The position numbers and the translations under genes were made by a program. DNA of 64,000 bases. Origin: Hydractinia symbiolongicarpus (lineage: Eukaryota > Cnidaria > Hydrozoa > Anthoathecata > Hydractiniidae). The notes below the pieces were generated by a model. That model did no database searches and had not been told where the DNA came from. It saw only the letters and a program-made list of their open reading frames with translations. Position 1 is the stretch's first letter. Each line of letters opens with the position of its first letter. Location: positions 18,168,001-18,232,000 of the forward strand of contig NC_079878.1 in the NCBI RefSeq assembly GCF_029227915.1, in the 5' to 3' direction. Shown one piece after another: positions 43,534-50,309 of the stretch.

Positions 43534-44142
43534 ATGGAAGCATACATAAAACAAAATCAATTTACAATGAACTACGATATACAAGTACCTGTACTACACT
43601 GTTGTATCAAGGCAGCGTCGGTGACTGGTTATTGTTCTACATGCCTGGACAATTTTAGGCATCGAGATGGACTCTACTACGAAGGGTTTGAATACCCTAC
43701 TGATGAAGACCTTTTAGAGAAAGTAGCATCAGGCGAAAAACCATGGGGAACATTTGCGAGAAGCGAGATCGACGAGGATTTAGAGGATGACATTGAACGT
43801 CTAGGGCTGCATATTGTTGATATTAAAGAGAACAACTATGGGGCACTCTGTTATCAGGTGATCAAGGATAAGGAGTTGAAGCTATCGGATTTAGCTGATA
43901 TAGCAACAATAGGCGATATACTCAACTTTCTAAAACCAGATAGACGCCTAGTCAATATTGATTTGGAAAACGAACCTAATGTTATCAAAGGTATCGTCTA
44001 TGGGTACCCGTTCTACACCCTACATCCTTTGCATTATTTAAGGGATCTGAATGAAGATGACGAGGATGAAATAGATCTGGATGCCCTAGAGGAACGCATG
44101 AAAACATTTTACCACTCCTTGATAACATCCGGAGGTACCTGA
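43534..44142 (+). CDS. Hypothetical acidic protein, 202 aa, intact
   Basis: An ATG at 43,534 opens a 202-residue frame, the longest unbroken ORF of the virus-like block. The N-terminal third has a Cys/His cluster (residues 22-37: HCC, then CSTC), compatible with a small metal site. The rest is acidic, with DEDLEDD near residue 80 and NEDDEDEIDLD near residue 173. No membrane segment or signal peptide is seen. Upstream is AT-rich sequence with a possible hairpin (ACTAC...GTAGT near 43,445-43,465). Its last 57 bases overlap the 3' end of the integrase gene on the other strand, so the two genes converge. I do not recognise the family. Position within the block suggests an element-encoded accessory protein. 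Its intactness beside broken neighbours may be chance, recent insertion or selection. Confidence 0.55.
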   Translation: MEAYIKQNQFTMNYDIQVPVLHCCIKAASVTGYCSTCLDNFRHRDGLYYEGFEYPTDEDLLEKVASGEKPWGTFARSEIDEDLEDDIERLGLHIVDIKENNYGALCYQVIKDKELKLSDLADIATIGDILNFLKPDRRLVNIDLENEPNVIKGIVYGYPFYTLHPLHYLRDLNEDDEDEIDLDALEERMKTFYHSLITSGGT

Positions 44143-45121
44143 ACCTACCTCTGGAATAAGCATCAACTCTTGTGACACGAAGCTTCTTTCAGGGCCGTCC
44201 TTCAAATTGCATAAAACACGACTACCTACTACGATCCTATCCAACCTGTATGTATGTTTGCTGTAAAAGGCGTCAGTTGCGCATCTTTTAGAGTCACCGT
44301 GCTCCTCTCCTGGTTGTAGCAGATAGAGATAGAGACCATCCTCAGGTAAGGGCTTTTCCTCGGGATATTGCTGACTTTTTGCAAGCGGTACATCTTCGAG
44401 TTTAATCGCCCTGTTAGGTTTCATCTCAATCATGGCAGTCTTGCTGTTGTTTAGATTTTTTACTATAGCGTATAAGTGTTTGACCCAAGTGCTACTGGGC
44501 CCCTCAGAAACCAGCTCTTGTGCATCCTGAGGTTTAAAGAGATTTTCCGCGAGTACCTTGTTATAAGCCTCAACAAAGGCCGTGAAAGTATGGTGGTAAT
44601 TGGTAGTAGCCCGTTTAATCTTCACCCCCTTGTCCTCTAGCAATTTTATTACATTTGATTTGAATTCAAAACCATTGTCACACTGGAAGGTTTTAGGGTA
44701 TCGAAGGGGTCCCGCTTTATAAATGTCCTTGATCATCTCCGCAACCTAACTGGCCTTTTTGATACGCAGGGGTCTCGCCACCTTATATCTCGAGGCTACA
44801 TCAATGCCTGTCAGAATGTATTTGTAGGTGTTTCCATATACCCTATTGTGGGCATATACAACAGATCAAAATAATACATTTCGTTGGGTGTTGTAATACT
44901 GAAATGAGGGCCTTCGGGCCTTTGATATGTCGTAGCCACAAGAGTTGTCTACTCAACCAGTGGGTGACTAGCTTTTTTGAAAGACAGCTCTCCTTCGCGA
45001 GTAATTTGATGGCTCTGCGCCCGGTCCAGATATGTTCTGGCATGTAGTAGATATTGCTTAATTTTTCCTCCTCCTCTTTAGTAACAATGTGTGATGCTTT
45101 CAACATGTCTTTACTATGCAT
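44086..45121 (-). pseudogene. Retroviral-type DDE integrase (Polinton/Maverick-like), frameshifted
   Basis: This integrase would catalyse DNA strand transfer for insertion of the element. The N-terminal part (45,121 downwards) contains YMPEHIWTGRRAIKLL and HWLSRQLLW, the pattern before the catalytic core in Maverick integrases of the C. elegans F54H12.3 type. The core follows in other frames. The first acidic residue is in MYYFDLLYMP (about 44,870). ILTGIDVASRYK follows after a frameshift near 44,825. The second Asp is in FQCDNGFEF and the Glu in FVEAYNKVLAENL. The C-terminal SH3/chromo-like tail has LQPGEEHGDSKR and LKDGPERSFVSQEL. At least two frameshifts (about 44,920 and 44,825) and one in-frame TAG near 44,745 break it. 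Intact length would be about 340 residues, normal for the family. It converges on the 202-aa ORF. Confidence 0.85.
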
Positions 45122-45145
45122 GTTAAAAACGTTCTACAGATACTT

Positions 45146-45280
45146 CTACGCCACAAATCCTAGCAGAGATAGGGAGCCAACAATGAACGTGAGTTCCCCA
45201 TCTTGTTGTTGATGAGAAGGCGTATAGTAATCAGACAGCTTAGGTATCTTACTATTTGACGCTATATAATACTTGTACAT
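45146..45280 (-). CDS. Small single-pass membrane protein, 44 aa
   Basis: An ATG at 45,280 (reverse strand) opens a 44-codon frame ending in TAG at 45,146-45,148. The N-terminal part is polar (MYKYYIASNSKIPKLSDYYT). The C-terminal 15 residues (LTFIVGSLSLLGFVA) form a hydrophobic segment long enough to be a short membrane span. It fits tightly between the integrase and the HNH gene, on the same strand. Small membrane proteins are usual in virus-like elements, but this one has no recognisable family. The stop directly after the hydrophobic run may itself be a truncation. Confidence 0.4.
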   Translation of the reverse strand: MYKYYIASNSKIPKLSDYYTPSHQQQDGELTFIVGSLSLLGFVA

Positions 45281-45292
45281 ATTGTCTCCCAA

Positions 45293-46034
45293 TTATCTCA
45301 GACTCTTCCCCGCTTGTAGATGCAATTGCTGTTGCTTGTTAAACCAGCCTTTCGATATGTTTTCGCTTGCCCACATAGGTTGCGTGTTGGTGTAGTGCAG
45401 CGTTTTCCCCACTTCAGTGATGGAGCATCCCCATTTTCCTTATATTGAATTGGTACCTTGGGATCAATGTGCCACTCTCCATAATTGTCCCAAGTCATAC
45501 CCTCGGAAAACTGAGCTTCTATATTGGTCCGCAGCGTAGCCATGTCGCACCCAAGGTACTCCTGGGAGCCGAGCTCCTTGTTTTCCTCCAGGGCATCGTG
45601 GATTCGATTGATTACAACAGAGGCGAGATGTCCAGCAGGATCGCATATGGGGCAACGCCGCCTTCGTTTCTTATGGTCGCAGAAGATTCCACCCCGCAGT
45701 CCTTGCACGTTGATCTTATCCTACCATGCTTGCCGCATATGCCTCCACCCCCACAGTCCTTGCACGTTGATCTTACCCTTTCATGGTGGCAATACCGACT
45801 CCCGCTGCATTCTTTGCAGTGTGATCTTTGCCTTTCATGTTCACAAATCTCACTTCCCCCGCAGCCCTTGCAACGGGACCTCTGTTTTTCATGCGGGCAC
45901 TTTTTACGTTTAAGTGACGCTTTGTTAACATCGAGGCATTTGATGCATCATTTTGTCAGTTGACTATTCCCCCTCACCTTAAAATTGTCCAAAGAAAGAT
46001 AGTGTTTACATTTTTGGCAGCCCTTGTTTTCCAT
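45293..46034 (-). pseudogene. Zinc-ribbon repeat protein with C-terminal HNH-type nuclease, frameshifted
   Basis: It starts at ATG 46,034 (MENKGCQKCKHYLSLDNFK). Next come a CxxC module (CIKCLDVNKASLKRKKC) and repeated short zinc ribbons (CKGCGGSEICEHERQRSHC, CKECSGSRYCHHERVRSTC, CKDCGG). Last is a nuclease domain with CPICDPAGHLASVV, EYLGCDMATLR, EGMTWDNYGEWHID and, in another frame, YTNTQPMWASENISKG. This order of Cys/His repeats followed by an HNH domain is known from giant viruses and some algae. It would bind and nick DNA. Breaks: an in-frame TGA near 45,955, a one-base slip in a G run near 45,707, and a frameshift near 45,405. The residue after WHID is Pro (codon CCC) where the family has the HNH His. 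Stop at 45,293-45,295. It is paralogous to the next gene upstream. Confidence 0.8.
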
Positions 46035-46037
46035 ATT

Positions 46038-46070
46038 GACTCGTTTTTGTCCTTAGGGACAAACACGAGT
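46038..46070. promoter_or_regulatory. Inverted repeat immediately upstream of the HNH gene start
   Basis: The arms CTCGTTTTTGTCC and GGACAAACACGAG are separated by a TTA loop, with one mismatch in the stem. The structure ends a few bases before the ATG at 46,034 on the reverse strand. A similar inverted repeat stands before the paralogous gene at 46,658, with the same TTTGTCC/GGACAAA core. Position and recurrence suggest a promoter or 5'-UTR element, or a terminator of the gene before it. Confidence 0.5.
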
Positions 46071-46106
46071 TGTGGTCTATCAATACTCAACGCTGTGAAC
46101 CCTTAT

Positions 46107-46658
46107 TTATTCCGACTGTTTGCTCTTCTTACATTCTTTACAGCAAGCCCTCTATCTCTCATGCTTGCAAATCTGACTGTCTTTGCATTCTTTCCATTGA
46201 GACCTCCGCCTATCATGGGGACACCTATTACGTTCCCGTGACGCCTTCTTTTTATCCAGGCAAACTAGGCAACTTGTTGCCGTCTTTCCATTTTTCAACA
46301 CCCTAAATTCATCTAGGGCCAACACGTTTTTACATTTTGATCCCTCCGCCTTTCATGCTTGCAAATCTGGCTGCCCTTGCATTCTTTGCAGCGATACTTT
46401 AATTTCTCATGAAGGCAAATCTGACTGCCCTTGCATTCCTTGCAGCAAGCCCTCACCTTTCCATGCTCGCAAATCTGACTCCCCCCGCACTCTTTACAAT
46501 AAGCCCTCTGTTTTTCATGGTGACATATTTGATTCCTCCGCCTACCATGGGGGCACTTGTTTTTGATACGCCACTGTTTCTTTTTATCCATTTCCCAGCA
46601 CTCTAAATGCATCCAGCAAAAGACTCTTTTTACAATTTGAGCAGCTCTTGTTTTCCAT
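46107..46658 (-). pseudogene. Zinc-ribbon repeat protein, paralogue of the HNH gene, frameshifted, nuclease domain lost
   Basis: It starts at ATG 46,658 (MENKSCSNCKKSLLLDAFR), nearly the same opening as the downstream paralogue. A frameshift near 46,590 leads to KNKCPHGRRRNQICHHEKQ and three GSQIC ribbons (CKECGGSQICEHGK, CKECKGSQICLHEK, CKECKGSQICKHER). After another frameshift near 46,335 a second copy of the N-terminal module appears (KCKNVLALDEFRVLKNGK, CLVCLDKKKASRERNRC) with two more degenerate ribbons. An in-frame TAG interrupts near 46,163 and the frame ends at 46,107. No HNH domain follows, because the second gene begins at 46,034. The two genes probably arose by tandem duplication. 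Each CxxC/CxxH ribbon should bind one zinc; the target is probably nucleic acid. Confidence 0.75.
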
Positions 46659-46659
46659 A

Positions 46660-46695
46660 ATTATTTGTATTTGCCCCTGGAGGACAAATACAAAT
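46660..46695. promoter_or_regulatory. Inverted repeat immediately upstream of the zinc-ribbon paralogue
   Basis: The arms TTTGTATTTGCCCC and GGACAAATACAAA pair with one or two mismatches around a short loop. The structure begins two bases upstream of the ATG at 46,658 (reverse strand). Its position matches the hairpin before the paralogue at 46,034. It also lies just beyond the stop of the capsid-like gene (46,701), so a termination role is equally possible. Confidence 0.5.
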
Positions 46696-46700
46696 TGTGG

Positions 46701-47927
46701 TCACCAATGCTCCACAGAAGGATACCGGCCGTCTAGGATGTTTAATTGAGCATCCTGCAAAACGTACACGTAACAGCGTATATCCCCAGTTCCGTCGGCT
46801 TTCTTTGTCATGTGCAACGTTATGCCGTCACTCAGGCGTTGTAGAGGTCTCCCACTACCGTGTAGGGTATGGTCAGGGGAAGCTCGGAAATCGATAAACA
46901 GGGCGTACCGTTCATTAAAGAACGGCCCAATGGTCACATTCGAGTCGTGACTACCGAAGAGGTTCATAATCTGTTCATGGTCGTCCTTGGGTAACATGGC
47001 ATGACTATGCAATTCGTTTGGCTCTCCCTCAACGGTGACGCTGATCCTCTCAATTTTGGGTCTACTAACAGTACCAGGACACCTTTTAGGCTCTTGGCAG
47101 GAGTGTCTATTTGAAGGTTATAGCTGGTATCAGCTTTTTTCATGGTGAATCCTTTGCTACGGAGTATCCGCTCATAGGGTAGTGCTAATCTTGTATACCT
47201 TGACATCATGGCACTTGCCAGGCCTTCATGACTCACTTTGTCAAACTCTAGCTTGATATTGGTGATCTTGTAGGCTGCATCGGCCGCCTTGGCTGCCGTG
47301 CTTCCCGAGGCTGCCGTACCCCATCTTTGATCACGTGCGGCACGAATGTAGGACAAATTGGAGTAGGTCATATAAACCCGCCGGATAAAAGGGTAGGTCT
47401 CCTGTGAGTTCAAACATCTTGCCGAGGGGTATACAGAACGTATTACCATACGCCGCAACAATGGCCTTCTCCTCGTCGGTACCTACATGGTCAGTGGCCT
47501 TGACCTGTAGGGCCCTTATAGTACAATCGTTGGGGTTGATCCCCTCCAAAAGGAGGTTGTTGTCCCTGTAAAATTTGGGTAACCATAGGTCTTTGTAGAC
47601 TCCGAAGGTGCTGAAATCAGATATATTTTGCACCTCGTTGCCGTTCAGGGTAATACGTAGAACTCGCACCAGGCTTTTACTGATGTTGCTGACAATGGTG
47701 CGTTTCGTGTTTGTCCCCGTCAGCACCAGGTCAAACAGGAGTTTGATAGACCTTGGAAAAATAATCTCGTCCTGTCGCATGTTGGGGATATCCACGTACA
47801 GGTCCTCGTTCTGGTTAATTGTAGAGGGTATATTACTTATCTGAACACGTTGTTTTCTACCCTTGATACCGAAGAGTTGTTTCGTCTCTGCGTAGGGGTC
47901 CAATGTAGTTCCGAATACGTTACTCAT
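46701..47927 (-). pseudogene. Probable major capsid protein (double jelly-roll type), frameshifted
   Basis: Three overlapping reading frames (47,927-47,331, 47,461-46,964, 47,012-46,701) together give a protein of about 400 residues, rich in beta-prone segments. Landmarks are LYVDIPNMRQDEIIFPRS and RVLRITLNGNEVQNISD (N-terminal barrel), GNTFCIPLGKMFELTGDLPF, ALPYERILRSKGF and SLKGVLVLLVDPK, then FFNERYALFIDFR, LHGSGRPLQ and VYVLQDAQLNILDGR near the end. I associate this order with capsid-like proteins of cnidarian virus-like elements. The call is from memory and from its place beside an integrase. Frameshifts lie in 47,331-47,460 and 46,964-47,012. The start at 47,927 is inside a palindrome shared with the divergent gene. 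It would form the particle shell. The alternative is another structural protein, such as a penton. Confidence 0.55.
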
Positions 47928-47953
47928 TTATTTAATATAGTTTTAAATAAATG
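47925..47953. promoter_or_regulatory. Palindromic bidirectional start region
   Basis: The arms CATTTATTTAA (47,925-47,935) and TTAAATAAATG (47,943-47,953) are perfect reverse complements around TATAGTT. Each arm contains the start codon of one of two divergent genes (capsid-like on -, coiled-coil/membrane protein on +). Only 23 bases separate the two ATGs. The core is all A/T except one G, so a shared initiator or very short 5' UTRs are likely. Confidence 0.6.
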
Positions 47954-48995
47954 CCAACTAACCCAGTATTTGATCACGAACTTCCGGATAAGGAGGGCCG
48001 TCCAGATGACGAACCTGATGATACTACGCAATCAACGCCAAAACCTCCAGCAACGCCAGGGCCTTCAACGTCAGGAGTAGAACAGGGTGTTCTAGGGGCT
48101 GGCCTTTCAGAGCACTACACCCAACAGGGGTAAGGCAGCGGCCCAGGTACTTGGGCAAAAGGTTGGTGACATCGTGAGGAAGGATAGGGCCGATGATATC
48201 ATTTCGATGGAATCGATAGAGGAATTTGTAGATGCCACGGAGAAACTTCATTTGGTGGTACTGATAAAGTTCTCACTGAACGTGAAATAAAAGGGTTTAA
48301 CCAAGCAGCACAGACTCTAAGGGGTAACTTGAAAGACTTGAAAAGCAAGATGATCTTATATGATAGTGAGATTAGCAAGGCAGAGTCCAGGGTGAAAGAA
48401 CTCGAGAAGCAAAAAGTCGGGGCAACCAAAGGACAAAAGGCTATGTTAGCCTTTTGTCCTTTGGTTGCCCCGACAAAAAAAACAAAAACTTATTGATAAA
48501 ATTGAAAAAATGAACGATAAAAAAGAGGCTGCACATAATGCCCATAGTTTACTTTCCTCCCAAATTTACAGCCAGTTGAAGGTCATCACGGAAACGTTGA
48601 TGAAAATTGCTGGAGTTGTCACGTCTCTGCTGGAGAAGCTTAAAATTTTATTCAAAGAGCAAGGGATCACTATAGCGAGTATCGTCTCTGCTATTGGTCT
48701 ACTGATAAGCACCATCGTATTCGCAGTTACAGGGGGAAGCGCTGGAGGTGCTGCGGGAGGAAGTGCCGCAGGGAAGGGGTTTATAGAAAAGCAGCTGGAA
48801 AGATTAGGGAAATTCCTTAAATACCTGTCAGGTAAAGCAGGTGCTGCATTACCCGGGATTATGGGTGCCATAGTCTCGTTCTTTTTGAGGGTAGCGGCAA
48901 CCATTGTTGAATACGCGGCCAAGCATCTGTTCATGGCAATCGCTGCTGCCGTTGGGTTTGTCGTGGTATACGTTGGTAAGATGAAAAAGGCGTAA
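47951..48995 (+). pseudogene. Coiled-coil protein with C-terminal membrane segments, broken by frameshifts and a fold-back
   Basis: It starts at ATG 47,951 with a Pro/Thr/Asp-rich head (PDDEPDDTTQSTPKPPATPG). A frameshift near 48,120 leads to KAAAQVLGQKVGDIVRKDR. A second near 48,245 leads to a helical coiled-coil stretch (LRGNLKDLKSKMILYDSE, SRVKELEKQK). A perfect inverted repeat at 48,416-48,474 interrupts it. The frame then resumes as QKKQKLIDKIEKMNDKKE and runs unbroken to 48,995. That last part has hydrophobic segments IASIVSAIGLLISTIVFAV, a Gly/Ala-rich linker, LPGIMGAIVSFFLRV and FMAIAAAVGFVVVYVG. The only 'start' at 48,465 is TTG, so this is a 3' fragment and not a separate gene. It is divergent from the capsid-like gene, which suggests a virion membrane or minor structural protein. 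I recall similar uncharacterised cnidarian proteins but no function. Confidence 0.6.
48416..48474. repeat. Perfect 28-bp inverted repeat with 3-nt loop inside coding sequence
   Basis: Arms 48,416-48,443 and 48,447-48,474 are exact reverse complements around TGT. The left arm encodes part of the coiled-coil protein (VGATKGQKA). The right arm is its reverse copy and destroys the frame. Exact identity indicates a recent fold-back (template-switch) event or an assembly artefact, not a conserved terminator. Confidence 0.9.
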
Positions 48996-49001
48996 TATTA
49001 G

Positions 49002-49520
49002 CTATTTTTTAAGCCAGATGTAGGCAATGACGAGGCCTACCCCTGACGTGATCAACACTGTTTTGGTATCCTCATGTTGTTCCCCTGTAGGGGTTAATTA
49101 AGAGTATGTATAGGAGGCGTAGCATACTTAGGTCGTGTAGGCGGTATATCCTGTATAGTATCTATAGTATGATCAGGAGTATGTATAGGAGGCGTAGCAT
49201 GCTTAGAAGGTATAGATGGTATATCCTGTATAGTATGTATAGGTATTTTGATAGTATTCCTAGGAGGTGTAGTATGCTTGGGAGGTGTAATAAAATCACC
49301 GTCATAATAGTTCGCTTTTGTTTTGCCTCGAGACCCTGATGTACTCATCCAATATTTTAATAGCCACGATATCCGAGCATGGCTTGCAGTATGGACCATC
49401 GGTCTGTGTTGCAATATCTTTATATTTTACCTTATGAATCGCAGCTATAATTTCAGTTTTTTTCATAGTGGAATAACCACGAATACCCAATTCTCTCGCT
49501 TGTTTTTTAAGCTCTTGCAT
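49002..49520 (-). pseudogene. SAP/Rho-N-like DNA-binding protein with proline repeats and C-terminal membrane segment
   Basis: It starts at ATG 49,520. Residues 1-30 (MQELKKQARELGIRGYSTMK, then KTEIIAAIHK) match the helix-turn-helix of SAP/Rho-N domains, which bind nucleic acid. After AIKILDEYI the frame shifts near 49,330 to SRGKTKANYYDGDF and a Pro/Thr/His-rich tract. Two copies of a unit of about 70 bp encode IHTIQDIP and KHATPPIHT-type repeats. A TAA at 49,094-49,096 is followed in frame by LTPTGEQHEDTKTVLITSG and VGLVIAYIWLKK, then TAG at 49,002. The last part is a single membrane span, so the TAA is probably a disabling mutation. SAP-plus-membrane proteins occur in Polinton-like elements, and a role in tethering DNA to particles would fit. 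Function is inferred. Confidence 0.55.
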
Positions 49521-49525
49521 GTTTA

Positions 49526-50120
49526 TTACACTACGACGAATATATCCTCATCATCTGAATCAAGGTGTTGTGTCCTGGATTTTTGCACTGGTTTATACTT
49601 ACACTCTTCTAGCATAACCTGCAGATAGTTCTTATTCCCTTGCCGATAGGTACTTGATAGCTTTAAAATGCAGATGCAGTCGCAGGGCTGCTTAAGTGGT
49701 ACTGGTTGATCATGAAAATCAGTATTAATCTCCCTATTCCATTCCTTTACCTTGGTACTAACATAGCCTTTTTTAACTGGTGAATTCACTACCATATATT
49801 TTCTCAATCCATGTCAATATACTTTGGTATTTCTGAAGCCATTCTGGATGATTGTGTAAGTTAAATGACATCGTAAGTGGGGAACTCTCATCATATTGAG
49901 ATGCTCCATTGCGATATAGGCCCCCTGGTGTTCTGATTAGTAAGGCGGTAATTCTATTATCATTTTTGTATCCTATCACAAATCTAGCATCCTTACCTTT
50001 ATTGGCTTGTATTGCATCGCTAAGTACAATATTTTCAATCTTTATATCGAGGATGTTAAATGCAGCTAGGTTGCTATAAAAAGCCGTTGTTTCAATATCA
50101 TTTCCATAAAATTTGAACAT
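49526..50120 (-). pseudogene. Possible ssDNA-binding-like protein (DUF5871-like), one frameshift
   Basis: The first frame starts at ATG 50,120 and has IKIENIVLSDAIQANKGKDA, ITALLIRTPGGLYRNGASQY and SPLTMSFNLHNHPEWLQKY. The second frame (49,807-49,526) continues with YMVVNSPVKKGYVSTKVKEW and ends with CDCICILKLSSTYRQGNK, KNYLQVMLEECKYKPVQ and an acidic tail. The two overlap by 35 bases, so a single indel near 49,780-49,800 explains both. A beta-rich front, LSF strand, helical turn, then a C-terminal I..L...Y....KNYLQV sheet followed by an acidic tail resembles small ssDNA-binding-like proteins of large DNA viruses and Polinton-like viruses. The match is by overall pattern only and could be wrong. 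Confidence 0.45.
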
Positions 50121-50144
50121 TATTTTTTTTATGGAAATTAGACT

Positions 50145-50309
50145 CTAACTAGGGTTTTTACAAGGACACCACCCACCATTGTACGTGATAAACATCATAT
50201 AGTGTTGCCAGCACAATATCCTTCCTTTTATTATTAGTCTCCTTCCACACTTACATCTATCATATTTATCGAGAGCAATCTCGCACTCGTCGCAATATTC
50301 CTTGGTCAT
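50145..50309 (-). CDS. Small Cys-rich protein, 54 aa, probable zinc-binding
   Basis: ATG 50,309 to TAG 50,145-50,147 encodes 54 residues with Cys at CDEC, CKCG, LCWQH and WCPC. That is enough for one or two zinc sites of treble-clef or ribbon type. The frame is intact. It lies 25 bases upstream of the ssDNA-binding-like gene on the same strand. A CRE-like palindrome (ATGACGTCAT) lies about 86 bases upstream. No family is recognised. It could be an element-encoded regulator, or chance, but the regular Cys spacing argues for a real protein. Confidence 0.45.
   Translation of the reverse strand: MTKEYCDECEIALDKYDRCKCGRRLIIKGRILCWQHYMMFITYNGGWCPCKNPS

Larger units (their letters stand above)
43081..50309. 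mobile_element. Degenerate Polinton/Maverick-like, virus-like element, left-truncated
   Basis: Eleven genes or gene remnants are packed with little spacing on both strands: remnant (+), 202-aa ORF (+), integrase (-), small membrane protein (-), two zinc-ribbon genes (-), capsid-like protein (-), coiled-coil/membrane protein (+), SAP-like protein (-), ssDNA-binding-like protein (-) and a Cys-rich small protein (-). An integrase together with a probable jelly-roll capsid protein is the signature of Polintons, adintoviruses and related elements. No type-B DNA polymerase, packaging ATPase or adenain-type protease is recognisable, so the element is incomplete or belongs to a group without them. 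No terminal inverted repeats or target duplication were found. The left limit is the satellite edge. The right limit is set only by the last gene and may lie further right. The gene family calls are from memory of these groups. Confidence 0.65.

Noticed and set aside
45445-46306. Forward ORFs of 172, 129, 93 and 78 aa
   Set aside because: They are antisense shadows of the Cys-rich zinc-ribbon genes; their Cys/Pro/Ser bias comes from the repeats.
47331-47927. Classic F54H12.2-type Polinton capsid as a firm call
   Set aside because: The landmark motifs differ from that family as I remember it; a related but distinct jelly-roll capsid is the most I can support.
48566-48934. Reverse 122-aa ORF
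   Set aside because: It is the antisense of the Gly/Ala-rich membrane segments.
48465-48995. A separate 176-aa gene starting at 48,465
   Set aside because: The first codon is TTG within the fold-back repeat; the coiled-coil frame just upstream belongs to the same protein.
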